A DNA stretch of 64,000 nt from Methanosarcina sp. UBA289 (GTDB lineage: Archaea; Halobacteriota; Methanosarcinia; Methanosarcinales; Methanosarcinaceae). The stretch is taken from contig DAKJ01000017.1 in the NCBI GenBank assembly GCA_002496565.1, positions 310,182-374,181 on the forward strand, read 5' to 3'. The translations under genes and the position numbers were made by a program. The notes under the pieces were generated by a model. That model was not told the origin of the DNA. It did not search any database and saw nothing but the letters and a program-made list of their open reading frames with translations. Shown one piece after another: positions 43,405 to 52,208 of this stretch (position 1 is the stretch's first letter; each line of letters opens with the position of its first letter).

Positions 43405-43785
43405 TTAATCTGTCCCAAATGCCTCCTTCACACCAGGTAGCATGATATAGACAAGAATAAGGACATTCAGAAGAACTGAAAAATTAACGTCGTACCATGA
43501 ACCTCCTGTAACCAGTACTACAAAATCAATGCACAGGTTGAATATCGTAATAACAGCCAGAAATATCCATGCTTGCTTGTCCACCTGCCAGAGCATCTGA
43601 GCCAGCCACACCCATATGTAGGCGAGCAGGCCATACAGTAGTGCAGACCAGAGACTGAAAATACGGCCCTCAACTACCCCTAAAAAAGGCAAAAAACCGA
43701 GAAACCGAAGCATTACAATAGCGTTTAAAAACGCCAGAACAATAGCTACAAAAGCCAGTATAGTGACACCAATAGGTCTTTCCAT
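43405..43785 (-). CDS. four-helix membrane protein of unknown function
   Basis: The 126-residue protein is mostly hydrophobic, with helices at about 7-28, 43-64, 70-92 and 97-118. It has the ALLYGLLAYIWVWLAQMLWQ segment and a short polar tail (GVKEAFGTD). Similar small integral proteins occur beside HdeD-type proteins in archaea. The start codon lies 36 bases after the stop of the HdeD-like gene on the same strand, so both are probably an operon. Function unknown. Confidence 0.75.
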   Translation of the reverse strand: MERPIGVTILAFVAIVLAFLNAIVMLRFLGFLPFLGVVEGRIFSLWSALLYGLLAYIWVWLAQMLWQVDKQAWIFLAVITIFNLCIDFVVLVTGGSWYDVNFSVLLNVLILVYIMLPGVKEAFGTD

Positions 43786-43821
43786 ACTAAAATCCTCTCC
43801 TTATCCTCCGATAATCCGGTA

Positions 43822-44391
43822 TCAGGTTCTCATTTTAAATCCTCCGATAACTGCTCCTATTCCCCCGATGATAAAGAAAAAACCAAATACCCACGGCAAA
43901 GACAAAGTACCTATCAGAGAATCGCTTAGAAGAAGTAGGCCTAGAATTATGGTAAGAATACCGATAATTCCCGTACCCCATCCTCCTCCTTTAACAGCCA
44001 GGGCAATTTTTACAGCTCCATTGATAATTGCCCATACCCCTATGAAAATAACAAATAATGTAAGAACTATGATAGGACTGTAGATTGGGTACATCAGTAT
44101 AAATATTCCGGCAATAACGCTCAAGACACCCGAAAGCAGTTTCCATATCCTATTCCCAGAGAATATTAGTGCCCCTACAACAGAAAGAACTCCTTCTGCT
44201 AGCCAGAAAATACCCAGAAACTGTATGAGAATAATTGTAGTTATTGCAGGTCTGTATATAAGGAATAAACCTACAAGAATGGCAATAATACCTTCCAGAA
44301 GGACTACCCACCAGGGTACCTGCAGTGTTTCATACCCAATTTCATTATCAGAATCAATTGACTGTTCCAGAACATCAACTGGTTGTTCCAT
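43822..44391 (-). CDS. HdeD-like (DUF308) membrane protein
   Basis: The 189-residue protein has six predicted helices in three hairpins, each with the DUF308 pattern (WVVLLEGIIAILVGLFLIYR; FLGIFWLAEGVLSVVGALIF; SVIAGIFILMYPIYSPIIVL; GIWAIINGAVKIALAVKGGG-like; GILTIILGLLLLSDSLIGTL). HdeD proteins are linked to acid or envelope stress in enterobacteria; the archaeal role is unknown. An acidic amino-terminal segment of about 25 residues precedes the first helix. It is the first gene of a pair with the four-helix protein. Confidence 0.82.
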   Translation of the reverse strand: MEQPVDVLEQSIDSDNEIGYETLQVPWWVVLLEGIIAILVGLFLIYRPAITTIILIQFLGIFWLAEGVLSVVGALIFSGNRIWKLLSGVLSVIAGIFILMYPIYSPIIVLTLFVIFIGVWAIINGAVKIALAVKGGGWGTGIIGILTIILGLLLLSDSLIGTLSLPWVFGFFFIIGGIGAVIGGFKMRT

Positions 44392-45021
44392 TATAGTCCA
44401 TCTCCCGAAACTTTTAGTTCTTCAACTCTAGCTTCCTGCGGCCAGAATATCAGATCTTAGCAATGTTAAAGAGATGTCATTATCTCAATATTGGATTGCA
44501 TCTTTCTGGATGATTTATTTACACTCAGGAGTGCCAGAGTCAAAGAGAATGTAGCCTTCCCCCCACAAAGAAGAGTAATCTCTTATTCCGAGTCAATTAA
44601 TCGACGAGGTTTATTATAATAAATATAGTATGCTTCTTCATCAATTAACCCGACAAAATGTTGATGTCATAGAGTATTAACTGAATGATTTATTCCATTA
44701 CGAAATTACTTGTGTGATAAAGGCCAAGGTAAACTGTTTATTTACTACTTTAACATCATGTGAAGATAGGATTCAGTTAAGATATCAATCCCAATACTAA
44801 TTCCTCTTCACAATTGGCTAAAGATGAAGCAGTAGTATTAATAATAATATATTAATTATTATATATAAAACAACTTTTATTAATATTAAAAAACGATATA
44901 GTAAAAAATAAACTATTGAGATTGATACACAAAGAAACAGATAAAAGAGAAAACAGGTAACAGGGAAACAGGTAAATAAGGAAACTGTTTAAATAGAACC
45001 GCATATTTCAGAGGATCAGTG
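44392..45021. other. 630-bp AT-rich gap, no gene seen
   Basis: The stretch between the divergent HdeD-like and Tsr3 genes has many stops in all frames. It contains an ATTAATAATATATTAATTAT-like run near 44838-44858. No hairpin or RNA gene is evident. Confidence 0.5.
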
Positions 45022-45543
45022 ATGAATCCGACAAATCAACGGGATATTCCCCTTTATATCTATCATGCCGGACAGTGTGACCCAAAAAAGTGCACCGGAA
45101 GGAAATTGGCTCGTTTTGATCTTGCCCGTCTTTACGACAAGATATCAAGGTTGCCCAGATCAGCAATCCTTCTGGATCCAACTGCAGATAAAGCCCTTTC
45201 TCCTGCCGATGATTCCCGAAAAGGGATTATTGTACTCGACTGTTCCTGGGAAGAAGTGGAAAGGGTTTTTCCCGAACTTGCGAAGTTGAATCTCGAGCAT
45301 AGGGCCCTTCCCTATCTGCTTGCAGGCAATCCTGTGAATTTCGGAAGACCCTTCAAGCTAAACTCAGCCGAAGCCTTTGCGGCAGCTCTCTACATTTTGG
45401 GGCATAAAGAACAGGCTGAAAAAGTCCTCTCCAAGTTTAATTGGGGGCACAGTTTTCTCGAACTCAATAAGGAGCCGCTTGAAGAGTATTCAACCGCGAA
45501 GAATAGTACTGAGATCGTGGAAATTCAGAGCCATTATTTCTAA
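45022..45543 (+). CDS. tsr3: Tsr3-like 18S/16S rRNA aminocarboxypropyltransferase (DUF367)
   Basis: Tsr3 transfers the aminocarboxypropyl group of S-adenosylmethionine to a small-subunit rRNA uridine. The 173-residue protein has the family order: IPLYIYHAGQCDPKKCTGRK, ILLDPTADKALSPAD, IIVLDCSWEEVERVF, HRALPYLLAGNPVNFGRPFK and the EAFAAALYILGHKEQAEKVL region, then FNWGHSFLELN. The ATG at 45022 sits seven bases after GAGG; a GTG one codon earlier is less likely. It is a housekeeping gene, apparently monocistronic, with repeated CTAACTATCTATTATT downstream. Confidence 0.92.
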   Translation: MNPTNQRDIPLYIYHAGQCDPKKCTGRKLARFDLARLYDKISRLPRSAILLDPTADKALSPADDSRKGIIVLDCSWEEVERVFPELAKLNLEHRALPYLLAGNPVNFGRPFKLNSAEAFAAALYILGHKEQAEKVLSKFNWGHSFLELNKEPLEEYSTAKNSTEIVEIQSHYF

Positions 45544-45697
45544 CTAATTGCTAACTATCTATTATTGCTAACTGTCCAACTATCTATTATTCCTAACTAC
45601 CATTATTTTAATTATTTTTGAAAGCCAGCAAATTCGGACTTACTCGAAGAAAGAAACTTGTATTAAAGATCTGAAATGAAGAAAAGGTGTTTATGTA

Positions 45698-46189
45698 ATG
45701 AAAGCACCGATGAAAACAGATTCCAGAAAACAGATAGGAGTTATAGGCGCAGGAGCTTGCAGTAGCGAGATCAGAGCTCTTGCAGAAGTTGTGGGAAGAG
45801 AAGTAGCAAAAAGAGGAGCGATTCTGCTCTGCGGAGGTCTGGGCGGAGTTATGGAGGCAGCAGCGTACGGAGCAAAGCAGGAAGGAGGAATAACCCTGGG
45901 AATTTTGCCCGGAACCCTGAGAGAGGAAGCAAATATCTGGATAGATATCGCGGTTGTCAGCGGAATGGGACACGCCAGAAACGCTCTGATAGCACAGTCC
46001 TCGGATGCGTTGATTGCAGTTAGTGGAGAATACGGAACGCTTTCGGAGATAGCACTCAGCCTGAAGATGGGAAAACCTGTGGTTGTGCTCGAGCCAGGCT
46101 GGAAAATCGAAGGCGTTTACAGAGCAAAAAGTCCGGAAGAAGCCGTAGAACTTGCTTTTAGGCTGACTGAAGGTAATGGAAAGCCCTGA
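45698..46189 (+). CDS. LOG/TIGR00725-type nucleotide-binding protein
   Basis: The 163-residue Rossmann protein resembles the LOG (lysine decarboxylase-like) group. It has GVIGAGACSSEIRALAEVVG, the loop LLCGGLGGVMEAAAYGAKQE, GILPGTLREEAN, and AVSGEYGTLSEIALSLKMGK, where GGxGGxMEA and GEYGTLSE correspond to the family's PGGxGTxxE site. LOG enzymes hydrolyse nucleoside monophosphates; whether this member is catalytic is uncertain, as it belongs to the TIGR00725 branch of unknown function. AAGGTG precedes the ATG. Confidence 0.85.
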   Translation: MKAPMKTDSRKQIGVIGAGACSSEIRALAEVVGREVAKRGAILLCGGLGGVMEAAAYGAKQEGGITLGILPGTLREEANIWIDIAVVSGMGHARNALIAQSSDALIAVSGEYGTLSEIALSLKMGKPVVVLEPGWKIEGVYRAKSPEEAVELAFRLTEGNGKP

Positions 46190-46518
46190 AAAAGTCAGGG
46201 AAAAAACCTAAAAGGCTTAATATATTGAAAGGAATCAACTGAAAAAGCATCCAAGAGAGACTTAGGTGAATATAGAAACAGCAGATAAAGAAGAGTCTTA
46301 AGTGCGGATGAATATCCCAGAAGGGCAAATAAAGAACTCCGAGCCTAATTATAGTTACGGATGACAGTGTATATTGGGATTTGATCCAAAAATTTATATC
46401 GAAAAAGGAAACTTCAAGAATTAGGATTTAGAGGCAGGCTTTGTCTCAGACTGGCAGAAATTTTGGGGTAAGCCAGTATTTCTCCCAAGAATATCAAAAA
46501 ATTATACCGGAGTTTTAA

Positions 46519-48810
46519 ATGCACCTTATTGTAACGGAAAAAAATATAGCAGCAAGGAGGATAGCTGCGATTCTGGCTCCAAAAAACCCGAAGAAGGATA
46601 GAGTCAGCGGAGTGGACGTATACCGGTATGAGGTTGTGTCCGACGGGAAAACACAGGAGACTGTAGTTATAGGACTCTCAGGCCATATCGTGGGGATCGA
46701 TTTTCCCAAGGAGTACAATAACTGGCAGAAAGTGGAAGCTAAAGCCCTTATTGACGCCGATATCATAACAACTCCTATCAACAGAAAAATTGTAACTGCC
46801 CTCCGAAGCCTAGGGAAAGAGGCAAGCAGGGTCACGATTGCCACGGACTACGATCGGGAAGGAGAATTAATAGGAGTTGAGGCCCTCAATATTATAAAAC
46901 AGGTGAGTTCGGATGCTCCTTTTAACCGGGTCCGCTACAGCGCAATAACCCCAAAAGCAATAGAAGCCGCCTTTTCAAACCCTACAGATATCGATTTTAA
47001 TCTTGCAGATGCAGGCCACTCCAGGCAGGTTATTGACCTCGTCTGGGGCGCAGCTCTTACCCGTTATATTTCTCTTGCTGCAGGCAGGCTTGGGAAAATG
47101 TTTCTTTCCGTAGGTAGGGTACAGTCGCCAACCCTTTCTCTTATTGTTGACAGGGAAAAAGAAAGGAATATTTTTGTCCCGACTCCTTACTGGGAAATCC
47201 ACGTTGAGCTCCAAAATGCAGAAGGAGAAACCTTCTCAGCTCAGCACTCAACTCGTCGTTTCTTGGATAAAAAAGAGGCTACAAAAGCATTCAAAAAATT
47301 GGGGAAGCAGGCCGAATTAAAAGAAATAGAAAAAGGGAAAAAGACCGACCAGCCCCCAACACCATTTAATACCACAGGTTTCATAAGTGCAGCAAACTCA
47401 ATCGGGCTCAGTCCCGCAAACGCGATGCGTATAGCCGAATCTCTTTATACGAATGGTTATATTTCATACCCAAGGACGGACAATACGGTTTATCCTGATA
47501 CCCTTGATCTGAGAGCCCAAGTTGAGATTTTCAAAGAAGGTCCCTTTAGAGAATACGCAGACGCCCTGCTTGAGAAAGCCGAACTTATTCCTACGCGAGG
47601 AAAAAAGGAAACCACAGACCACCCACCTATTTATCCTGCCTCTCTTGCCAAAGAATCCGACTTAAAAGAGGAAGAGTGGAAGGTCTACGAACTTGTAGTC
47701 AGGCGCTTTTTTGCGACCTTTGCCGGACCAAGCGAGTGGGAAACCATGCGCTTGAGACTTGACATTAACGGAGAAGAGTTCAGGGCAAATGGGGCAAGGC
47801 TTATAGAGCCGGGCTGGAGATGGTACTATCCTTATAATGCGCCTGAAGACAGGTTGTTCCCCGAACTCCATGAAGGCGATTTCCTGAAGGTTACAAACAA
47901 AGATATGCCGGATAAAGAAACTCAGCCTCCGGGCCGCTATGGGCAGGGAAGGCTTATTAATATTATGGAAGAGCTCGGGCTTGGAACAAAGGCAACGAGG
48001 CACGAGATTATTAGCAAGCTTTATTCCAGGGCTTATATTCACGGGAATCCCGTACAGCCTACGAACACCTCTTTTGCAGTAATGGATACTCTTGAGAAGT
48101 ATTCTCCTACTATTACAAAACCGGACATGACAAAGCTGCTTGAAGAAAACATGGACCGGATTGCCGAGGGCAAGATCAAAGAAGTTGCTGTCCTTGAAGA
48201 GTCGCGGGAGATGCTGAAACAGGTCTTTTCGGAACTCGATAAAAACCGGGACAAAATTGTGGAATCCCTCCAGGCAGGCCTTAGGGAAGACAAAATAATA
48301 GGCACCTGTCCAGAATGCGGAAACGAGCTTATGATTCGGCGTTCAAAAAGAGGAAGCCGCTTTATAGGCTGCAATAATTATCCGAACTGTACCTTTTCGC
48401 TTCCCCTGCCAAGAAGCGGACAGATTGTGGTTATTGACAAGCTCTGTGAAGCCCACGGCCTTCACCATATTCGCTTAATCAATTCGGGAAAACGACCCTG
48501 GGATCTTGGCTGCCCTCAGTGCAATTTCATTGAATGGCAGAAAACCCAGCAAGAAGAGCAGGCTCAACAGCCTAAAAAGGAAAGACCCAAATCAATAAAG
48601 GATCTCGAAGGCGTGGGAAAAGCCACAGCAGGAAAGCTGGAAGAAGCCGGAATTACAAGCGTAGAAGCCCTGGCAGAAGCCGATCCTGTAGAACTTGCAA
48701 AAACAATAAAGATGAGCGTAAAAAAGGTTAAAAACTGGCAGATTTCATGCAACGGCGCAGTTGAGGATAACGGTACAGTTGAGAGCAAAGGCACAGTTGA
48801 GGATGTATGA
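46519..48810 (+). CDS. topA: DNA topoisomerase I (type IA)
   Basis: Type IA enzymes relax negatively supercoiled DNA through a 5'-phosphotyrosine. The 763-residue protein has a TOPRIM domain (LIVTEKNIAARRIAAILAPK; ATDYDREGELIG), the catalytic tyrosine in GYISYPRTDNTVYP, DHPPIYPA, GRYGQGRLINIMEELGLGTK and TRHEIISKLYSR. Zinc-finger-like regions follow (CPECGNELMI...CNNYPNC; CEAHGLHH...CPQCNF), then a helix-hairpin-helix (IKDLEGVGKATAGKLEEAGI). A tail repeats NGTVESKGTVEDV-like units. GGAG sits six bases before the ATG. Transcribed alone. Confidence 0.95.
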   Translation: MHLIVTEKNIAARRIAAILAPKNPKKDRVSGVDVYRYEVVSDGKTQETVVIGLSGHIVGIDFPKEYNNWQKVEAKALIDADIITTPINRKIVTALRSLGKEASRVTIATDYDREGELIGVEALNIIKQVSSDAPFNRVRYSAITPKAIEAAFSNPTDIDFNLADAGHSRQVIDLVWGAALTRYISLAAGRLGKMFLSVGRVQSPTLSLIVDREKERNIFVPTPYWEIHVELQNAEGETFSAQHSTRRFLDKKEATKAFKKLGKQAELKEIEKGKKTDQPPTPFNTTGFISAANSIGLSPANAMRIAESLYTNGYISYPRTDNTVYPDTLDLRAQVEIFKEGPFREYADALLEKAELIPTRGKKETTDHPPIYPASLAKESDLKEEEWKVYELVVRRFFATFAGPSEWETMRLRLDINGEEFRANGARLIEPGWRWYYPYNAPEDRLFPELHEGDFLKVTNKDMPDKETQPPGRYGQGRLINIMEELGLGTKATRHEIISKLYSRAYIHGNPVQPTNTSFAVMDTLEKYSPTITKPDMTKLLEENMDRIAEGKIKEVAVLEESREMLKQVFSELDKNRDKIVESLQAGLREDKIIGTCPECGNELMIRRSKRGSRFIGCNNYPNCTFSLPLPRSGQIVVIDKLCEAHGLHHIRLINSGKRPWDLGCPQCNFIEWQKTQQEEQAQQPKKERPKSIKDLEGVGKATAGKLEEAGITSVEALAEADPVELAKTIKMSVKKVKNWQISCNGAVEDNGTVESKGTVEDV

Positions 48811-48890
48811 GAATAGTCCTCTCTGACATCTTATTTTTTATCTTTGTTTATTTTTTGCTTTGATCTATATACAACCTTATTGCCACATCT

Positions 48891-48926
48891 GGCCGTTCAT
48901 GCCACGCTCGCCTTCGTCGAGCGGCC
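48891..48926. terminator. nested GC-rich hairpin downstream of topA
   Basis: CGCTCG (48905-48910) pairs with CGAGCG (48918-48923) around CCTTCGT, and GGCCG (48891-48895) can pair with CGGCC (48922-48926) as an alternative outer stem. The element starts 80 bp after the topA stop. The 450-bp gap 48811-49260 has another small stem GGGC-GGCTAAA-GCCC near 49139-49153 and no gene. Confidence 0.5.
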
Positions 48927-49260
48927 TTTACCAGAGAAGGGAGAAAAAGAAGAAGCAGCTTTGTAGAGGAGTAACCTTTAGACAATCTGGCTGAGGACTT
49001 TATAGATCCCGTGAAATTAAAAACGGTCTGTGGGATCGAGATAACGATTATAATTCCAGATGGAACGTTTTACATAGCATTCGGTTACCTTTTAGCTGTG
49101 ATACATGTACTGCTGTTGTTTTTTCTTAGCTAATTGCGGGCGGCTAAAGCCCTTCTTACATTCTCTTTGTAAATTATCTGTGTTTCAGATCAGTCTTCCA
49201 TAACCTTAGTGACCACGTGCTCAAGTTTCAAATTAAAGTAAAGAGGTGAGCTCTCGAAAT

Positions 49261-49770
49261 TCACTCCACAGTTATTGTTACATTATTGGATTTTATCCTG
49301 CCAATCCAATAAGGTTTCTGAATATCTTCATCTGGAGACGTGGTATCATATACGGCATTAAGAGTATATTCTCCCTTTGTCAAGTTCCAGCATGTTGAAT
49401 CAACCGTGCTATATAGAGACTCACCTGGGCTCAATTCAGTAAGGTCTTCGTCTGTTAGTGGAATTCTTGAGTTTACCCATAAATAAGGCATCATAGACCC
49501 ATCGGAATTAAAGAAAAGTATATTATAACTTGTCTGTTCAGACATTTTCCAGACATTGATGGGATTTTCTCCTACATTTGTCAATGTTAAATTAATCTGG
49601 AACACTTCACTTTCCTGTATCCGAGTTTTTTCCGGCGTTACTGTCAAGTTTAATTCTCTTAGTTGTGAGTGTCCCAATATATCCCAATAATCATATCTAA
49701 TGGAAGTCATGAATAATATTAACAGAATTGAAATTATTATTACAACAATTATGAGATATTTTCCTTTCAT
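49261..49770 (-). CDS. membrane-anchored extracytoplasmic protein with an Ig-like domain
   Basis: The 169-residue protein has one amino-terminal helix (YLIIVVIIISILLILFMTSI) and then a beta-rich domain. NLTVTPEKTRIQESEVFQIN followed by LTLTNVGENPINVW is typical of Ig-like/BsuPI-type or CARDB-like secreted folds. The domain ends TLNAVYDTTSPDE...NNVTITVE. It is likely held on the outer face of the membrane. Function unknown; single-gene unit. Confidence 0.7.
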   Translation of the reverse strand: MKGKYLIIVVIIISILLILFMTSIRYDYWDILGHSQLRELNLTVTPEKTRIQESEVFQINLTLTNVGENPINVWKMSEQTSYNILFFNSDGSMMPYLWVNSRIPLTDEDLTELSPGESLYSTVDSTCWNLTKGEYTLNAVYDTTSPDEDIQKPYWIGRIKSNNVTITVE

Positions 49771-50110
49771 AACTTATTCTCTCTTCTTTTGCTTCTACGA
49801 AAACACATATAATTGGTAAAATTCGTTAAACTCCAGTAAACTCTGTAGAATTTATCCACTTTATAACTATTGAATTATTATTTAAACGTCTTGTGCCTAA
49901 AATCGGTAATAGTTAGAGATCAACTAACTTTATACGCCTATTTACAGACCTGAAATGAGTGAAAATCAGTTTAGAGACTTTGAAATACTAAATCAAGGGC
50001 AATTTATTGTAGATTATTTATCCTGTGCTCACAGAAGTATTTAACAAATATTATCGCAAATATTATATCAGATATTATAGAAAAATTTTAATAGATTTTA
50101 AAGAGGTTTT

Positions 50111-51355
50111 ATTCTGGAGCTTACCTTTAAAGGCGGGTGCAGAGAAGTCGGACGTTCGGGTTTACTCGTAAATGGGGAGGTTCTGCTCGATTACGGTATA
50201 AAAACCGGGGACATCTCGGAATACCCTCTCAATAGCATGGAACCGAAGGTCGTGCTTGTTTCACATGGGCATCTTGACCACTGCGGGGCTGTCCCCAACC
50301 TGATGTACCAGAATCCTGAGGTTTTCATGACCCCGCCGACTGCAGAATTTACCTTCCTGCTGGGAAAAGATACCCTGAAGCTTGCAGAAAGCACAATATC
50401 AGGCGTATCCCCTTTTGATCCCGATGATCTCCAGAAGCTTGGCAGACGAACAAAAAAAGTAGATTATGGAGAGACTTTCAAAACCAATGGGTACAGGGTT
50501 TGCTTTTATGATGCAGGTCATATTCCCGGAGCGTCAGGAATCTTCCTGGAATCCGAGTCAGGAGAGAGCCTATTTTATACCGGGGACTTCAACCTTAAGG
50601 AAACAAGGCTTGTACCCGGAGCGACTAAGTTTCCCGAAGCCGATACTCTAATTCTTGAGAGCACATATTTCGGGGAAGACCATATTCCCCGAAAGGAAAC
50701 CGAAGAAAGATTTATCGAGTCGGTCCTGGATACACTGGATAGGGGGGGCACTGCTCTTATCCCTGCCTTTGCGATAGGCAGAACTCAGGAAATCCTTATG
50801 CTGCTTGATGCCCACGGAATTCAGGCTTATGTGGATGGCATGGGCAGGGACGTATATAAAATTCTTAAAAAATATCCTGAATATCTCAAAGCCCCCGAGC
50901 TTCTTGATCGAGCTTTCGGACGTGCTATTTCCGTAAAAGACAAACAGCGGGATTCGGTCCTTAAAAAACCCTCGGTCATTGTCACTACAGCCGGAATGCT
51001 GAATGGAGGTCCGGTACTTTATTACCTGAGCCGGCTTTATAAAGACCCTAACTCAAAAGTCCTGCTTACAGGCTATCAGGCTGAAGGCACAAATGGCAGG
51101 CTGGCTCTTGAGCATAGATTTGTCGAGACTAGAGAAGATATCCTTACTCTCAAGCCCAAGGTAGAGCAGTACGACTTTTCCGCCCATAGCGGCGATAGCG
51201 AGCTAAAAAAAGTTGTTAAGGATTTCTGTAGGAAAGGTACTGAAAGAGTCTTTGTAATGCATGGGGACAAAACCGAAAGCTTTGCGCAGTGGATTTCGGA
51301 AGAAATCGGTGTGGATGCGTATGCGCCCGCAAACGGAGAATTATTTGCCTTTTAA
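50111..51355 (+). CDS. beta-CASP metallo-beta-lactamase nuclease (archaeal RNase J/CPSF-like), non-ATG start
   Basis: Beta-CASP enzymes process or degrade RNA. The 414-residue protein has the zinc motifs LVSHGHLDHCGAVP, YDAGHIPGASG and FYTGDFNLKETRL, the beta-CASP blocks LILESTYFG, GTALIPAFAIGRTQEIL, IVTTAGMLNGGPVLYYL and the histidines in YDFSAHSGDSEL and VFVMHGDKTE. No KH domain is present. The conserved amino end LELTFKGGCREVGRSGLLVN lies upstream of the first ATG (50237) and the frame opens only at a TAA ending at 50101, with no ATG, GTG or TTG between. Translation must begin at ATT 50111 or CTG 50114, after AAGAGG. It overlaps the next frame by TAATG at its stop. Confidence 0.9.
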   Translation: MLELTFKGGCREVGRSGLLVNGEVLLDYGIKTGDISEYPLNSMEPKVVLVSHGHLDHCGAVPNLMYQNPEVFMTPPTAEFTFLLGKDTLKLAESTISGVSPFDPDDLQKLGRRTKKVDYGETFKTNGYRVCFYDAGHIPGASGIFLESESGESLFYTGDFNLKETRLVPGATKFPEADTLILESTYFGEDHIPRKETEERFIESVLDTLDRGGTALIPAFAIGRTQEILMLLDAHGIQAYVDGMGRDVYKILKKYPEYLKAPELLDRAFGRAISVKDKQRDSVLKKPSVIVTTAGMLNGGPVLYYLSRLYKDPNSKVLLTGYQAEGTNGRLALEHRFVETREDILTLKPKVEQYDFSAHSGDSELKKVVKDFCRKGTERVFVMHGDKTESFAQWISEEIGVDAYAPANGELFAF

Positions 51356-51429
51356 TGAAGGAAAGAAAAATAGGTAGCCTTTTTAGAACCTGCGAAATGC
51401 TTAAGCCCAGACAATTCCAATTAACTGGT

Positions 51430-51975
51430 ATGATCCTTAATCCTGAATCCGAAGTTCTTGAAACACTTGCAAAAAGCATACTTCTGGCTGCTCGGACTGC
51501 TCCAAAAGCCAAAGGTGTAGACGATATAGTAACTGCCCTTGTCGAAAAAGAAGATATTGAGATTCTTGCCTCAACTATGGAAAAGCTGGCAGATGAAAAG
51601 GGCGCAGGCTTCGTATTTCTGAAAAGGGATGCTGCAAACCTAAGAAATGCCGGGGCTACTGTCCTCATCGGTGTTAAAACCAGCGGGGCTGCAAGCCTTG
51701 ACTGTGGTGCCTGCGGTTTTGAAACCTGTTCTGAGATGCTGAACCAGCAAAAAGTAGAGGTAGATTTCAGGGGTCCAAATTGCATGCTCAAATATGTAGA
51801 CCTGGGAATAGCTATAGGTGCAGCCGTTGCAAAAGCTAAGGATTTCTGCATTGACAACAGGGTAATGTACTCAATTGGCGCAGCCGCAAGGGTTTCAGGC
51901 TTGCTGGACGCGGATGTAGTTTTTGGAATTCCGCTGAGCGTAACCGGGAAAAATATCTTTTTTGATAGAAAATGA
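51430..51975 (+). CDS. DUF2148 (ferredoxin-like domain) protein
   Basis: The roughly 181-residue protein matches DUF2148: KSILLAARTAPKAKGVDDIV at the start, then RDAANLRNAGATVLIGVKTS, the cysteine cluster LDCGACGFETC, FRGPNCMLKYVDLGIAIGAA and a final SAGLLDADVVFGIPLSVTGK-like region. The CGACGF cysteines suggest an iron-sulfur site. An ATG at 51355 overlapping the nuclease stop codon would add 25 unconserved residues and is possible by coupling; the ATG at 51430 gives the family start. Cotranscription with the beta-CASP gene is likely. Function unknown. Confidence 0.82.
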   Translation: MILNPESEVLETLAKSILLAARTAPKAKGVDDIVTALVEKEDIEILASTMEKLADEKGAGFVFLKRDAANLRNAGATVLIGVKTSGAASLDCGACGFETCSEMLNQQKVEVDFRGPNCMLKYVDLGIAIGAAVAKAKDFCIDNRVMYSIGAAARVSGLLDADVVFGIPLSVTGKNIFFDRK

Positions 51976-52208
51976 GGTTCATTAACGATATTTAAAGACT
52001 TTAGAAGGCATTTAAAGACTTTAGATGACTCTTGTGACCCTTAAGAAATAGCGGACAGTTGCTATAAAAAGAGAAAATTTTCTGGTCTCGTATCCATATA
52101 TATCTGACCATATTTTTGAATAAATGAAAGCTTTTTTTCTAATATGTGTGAATGTTTAGAGAGGTTCGTAGCTTCTCTAAAGCCTAGAGCTTCTCTAAAC
52201 GAAGTTAT

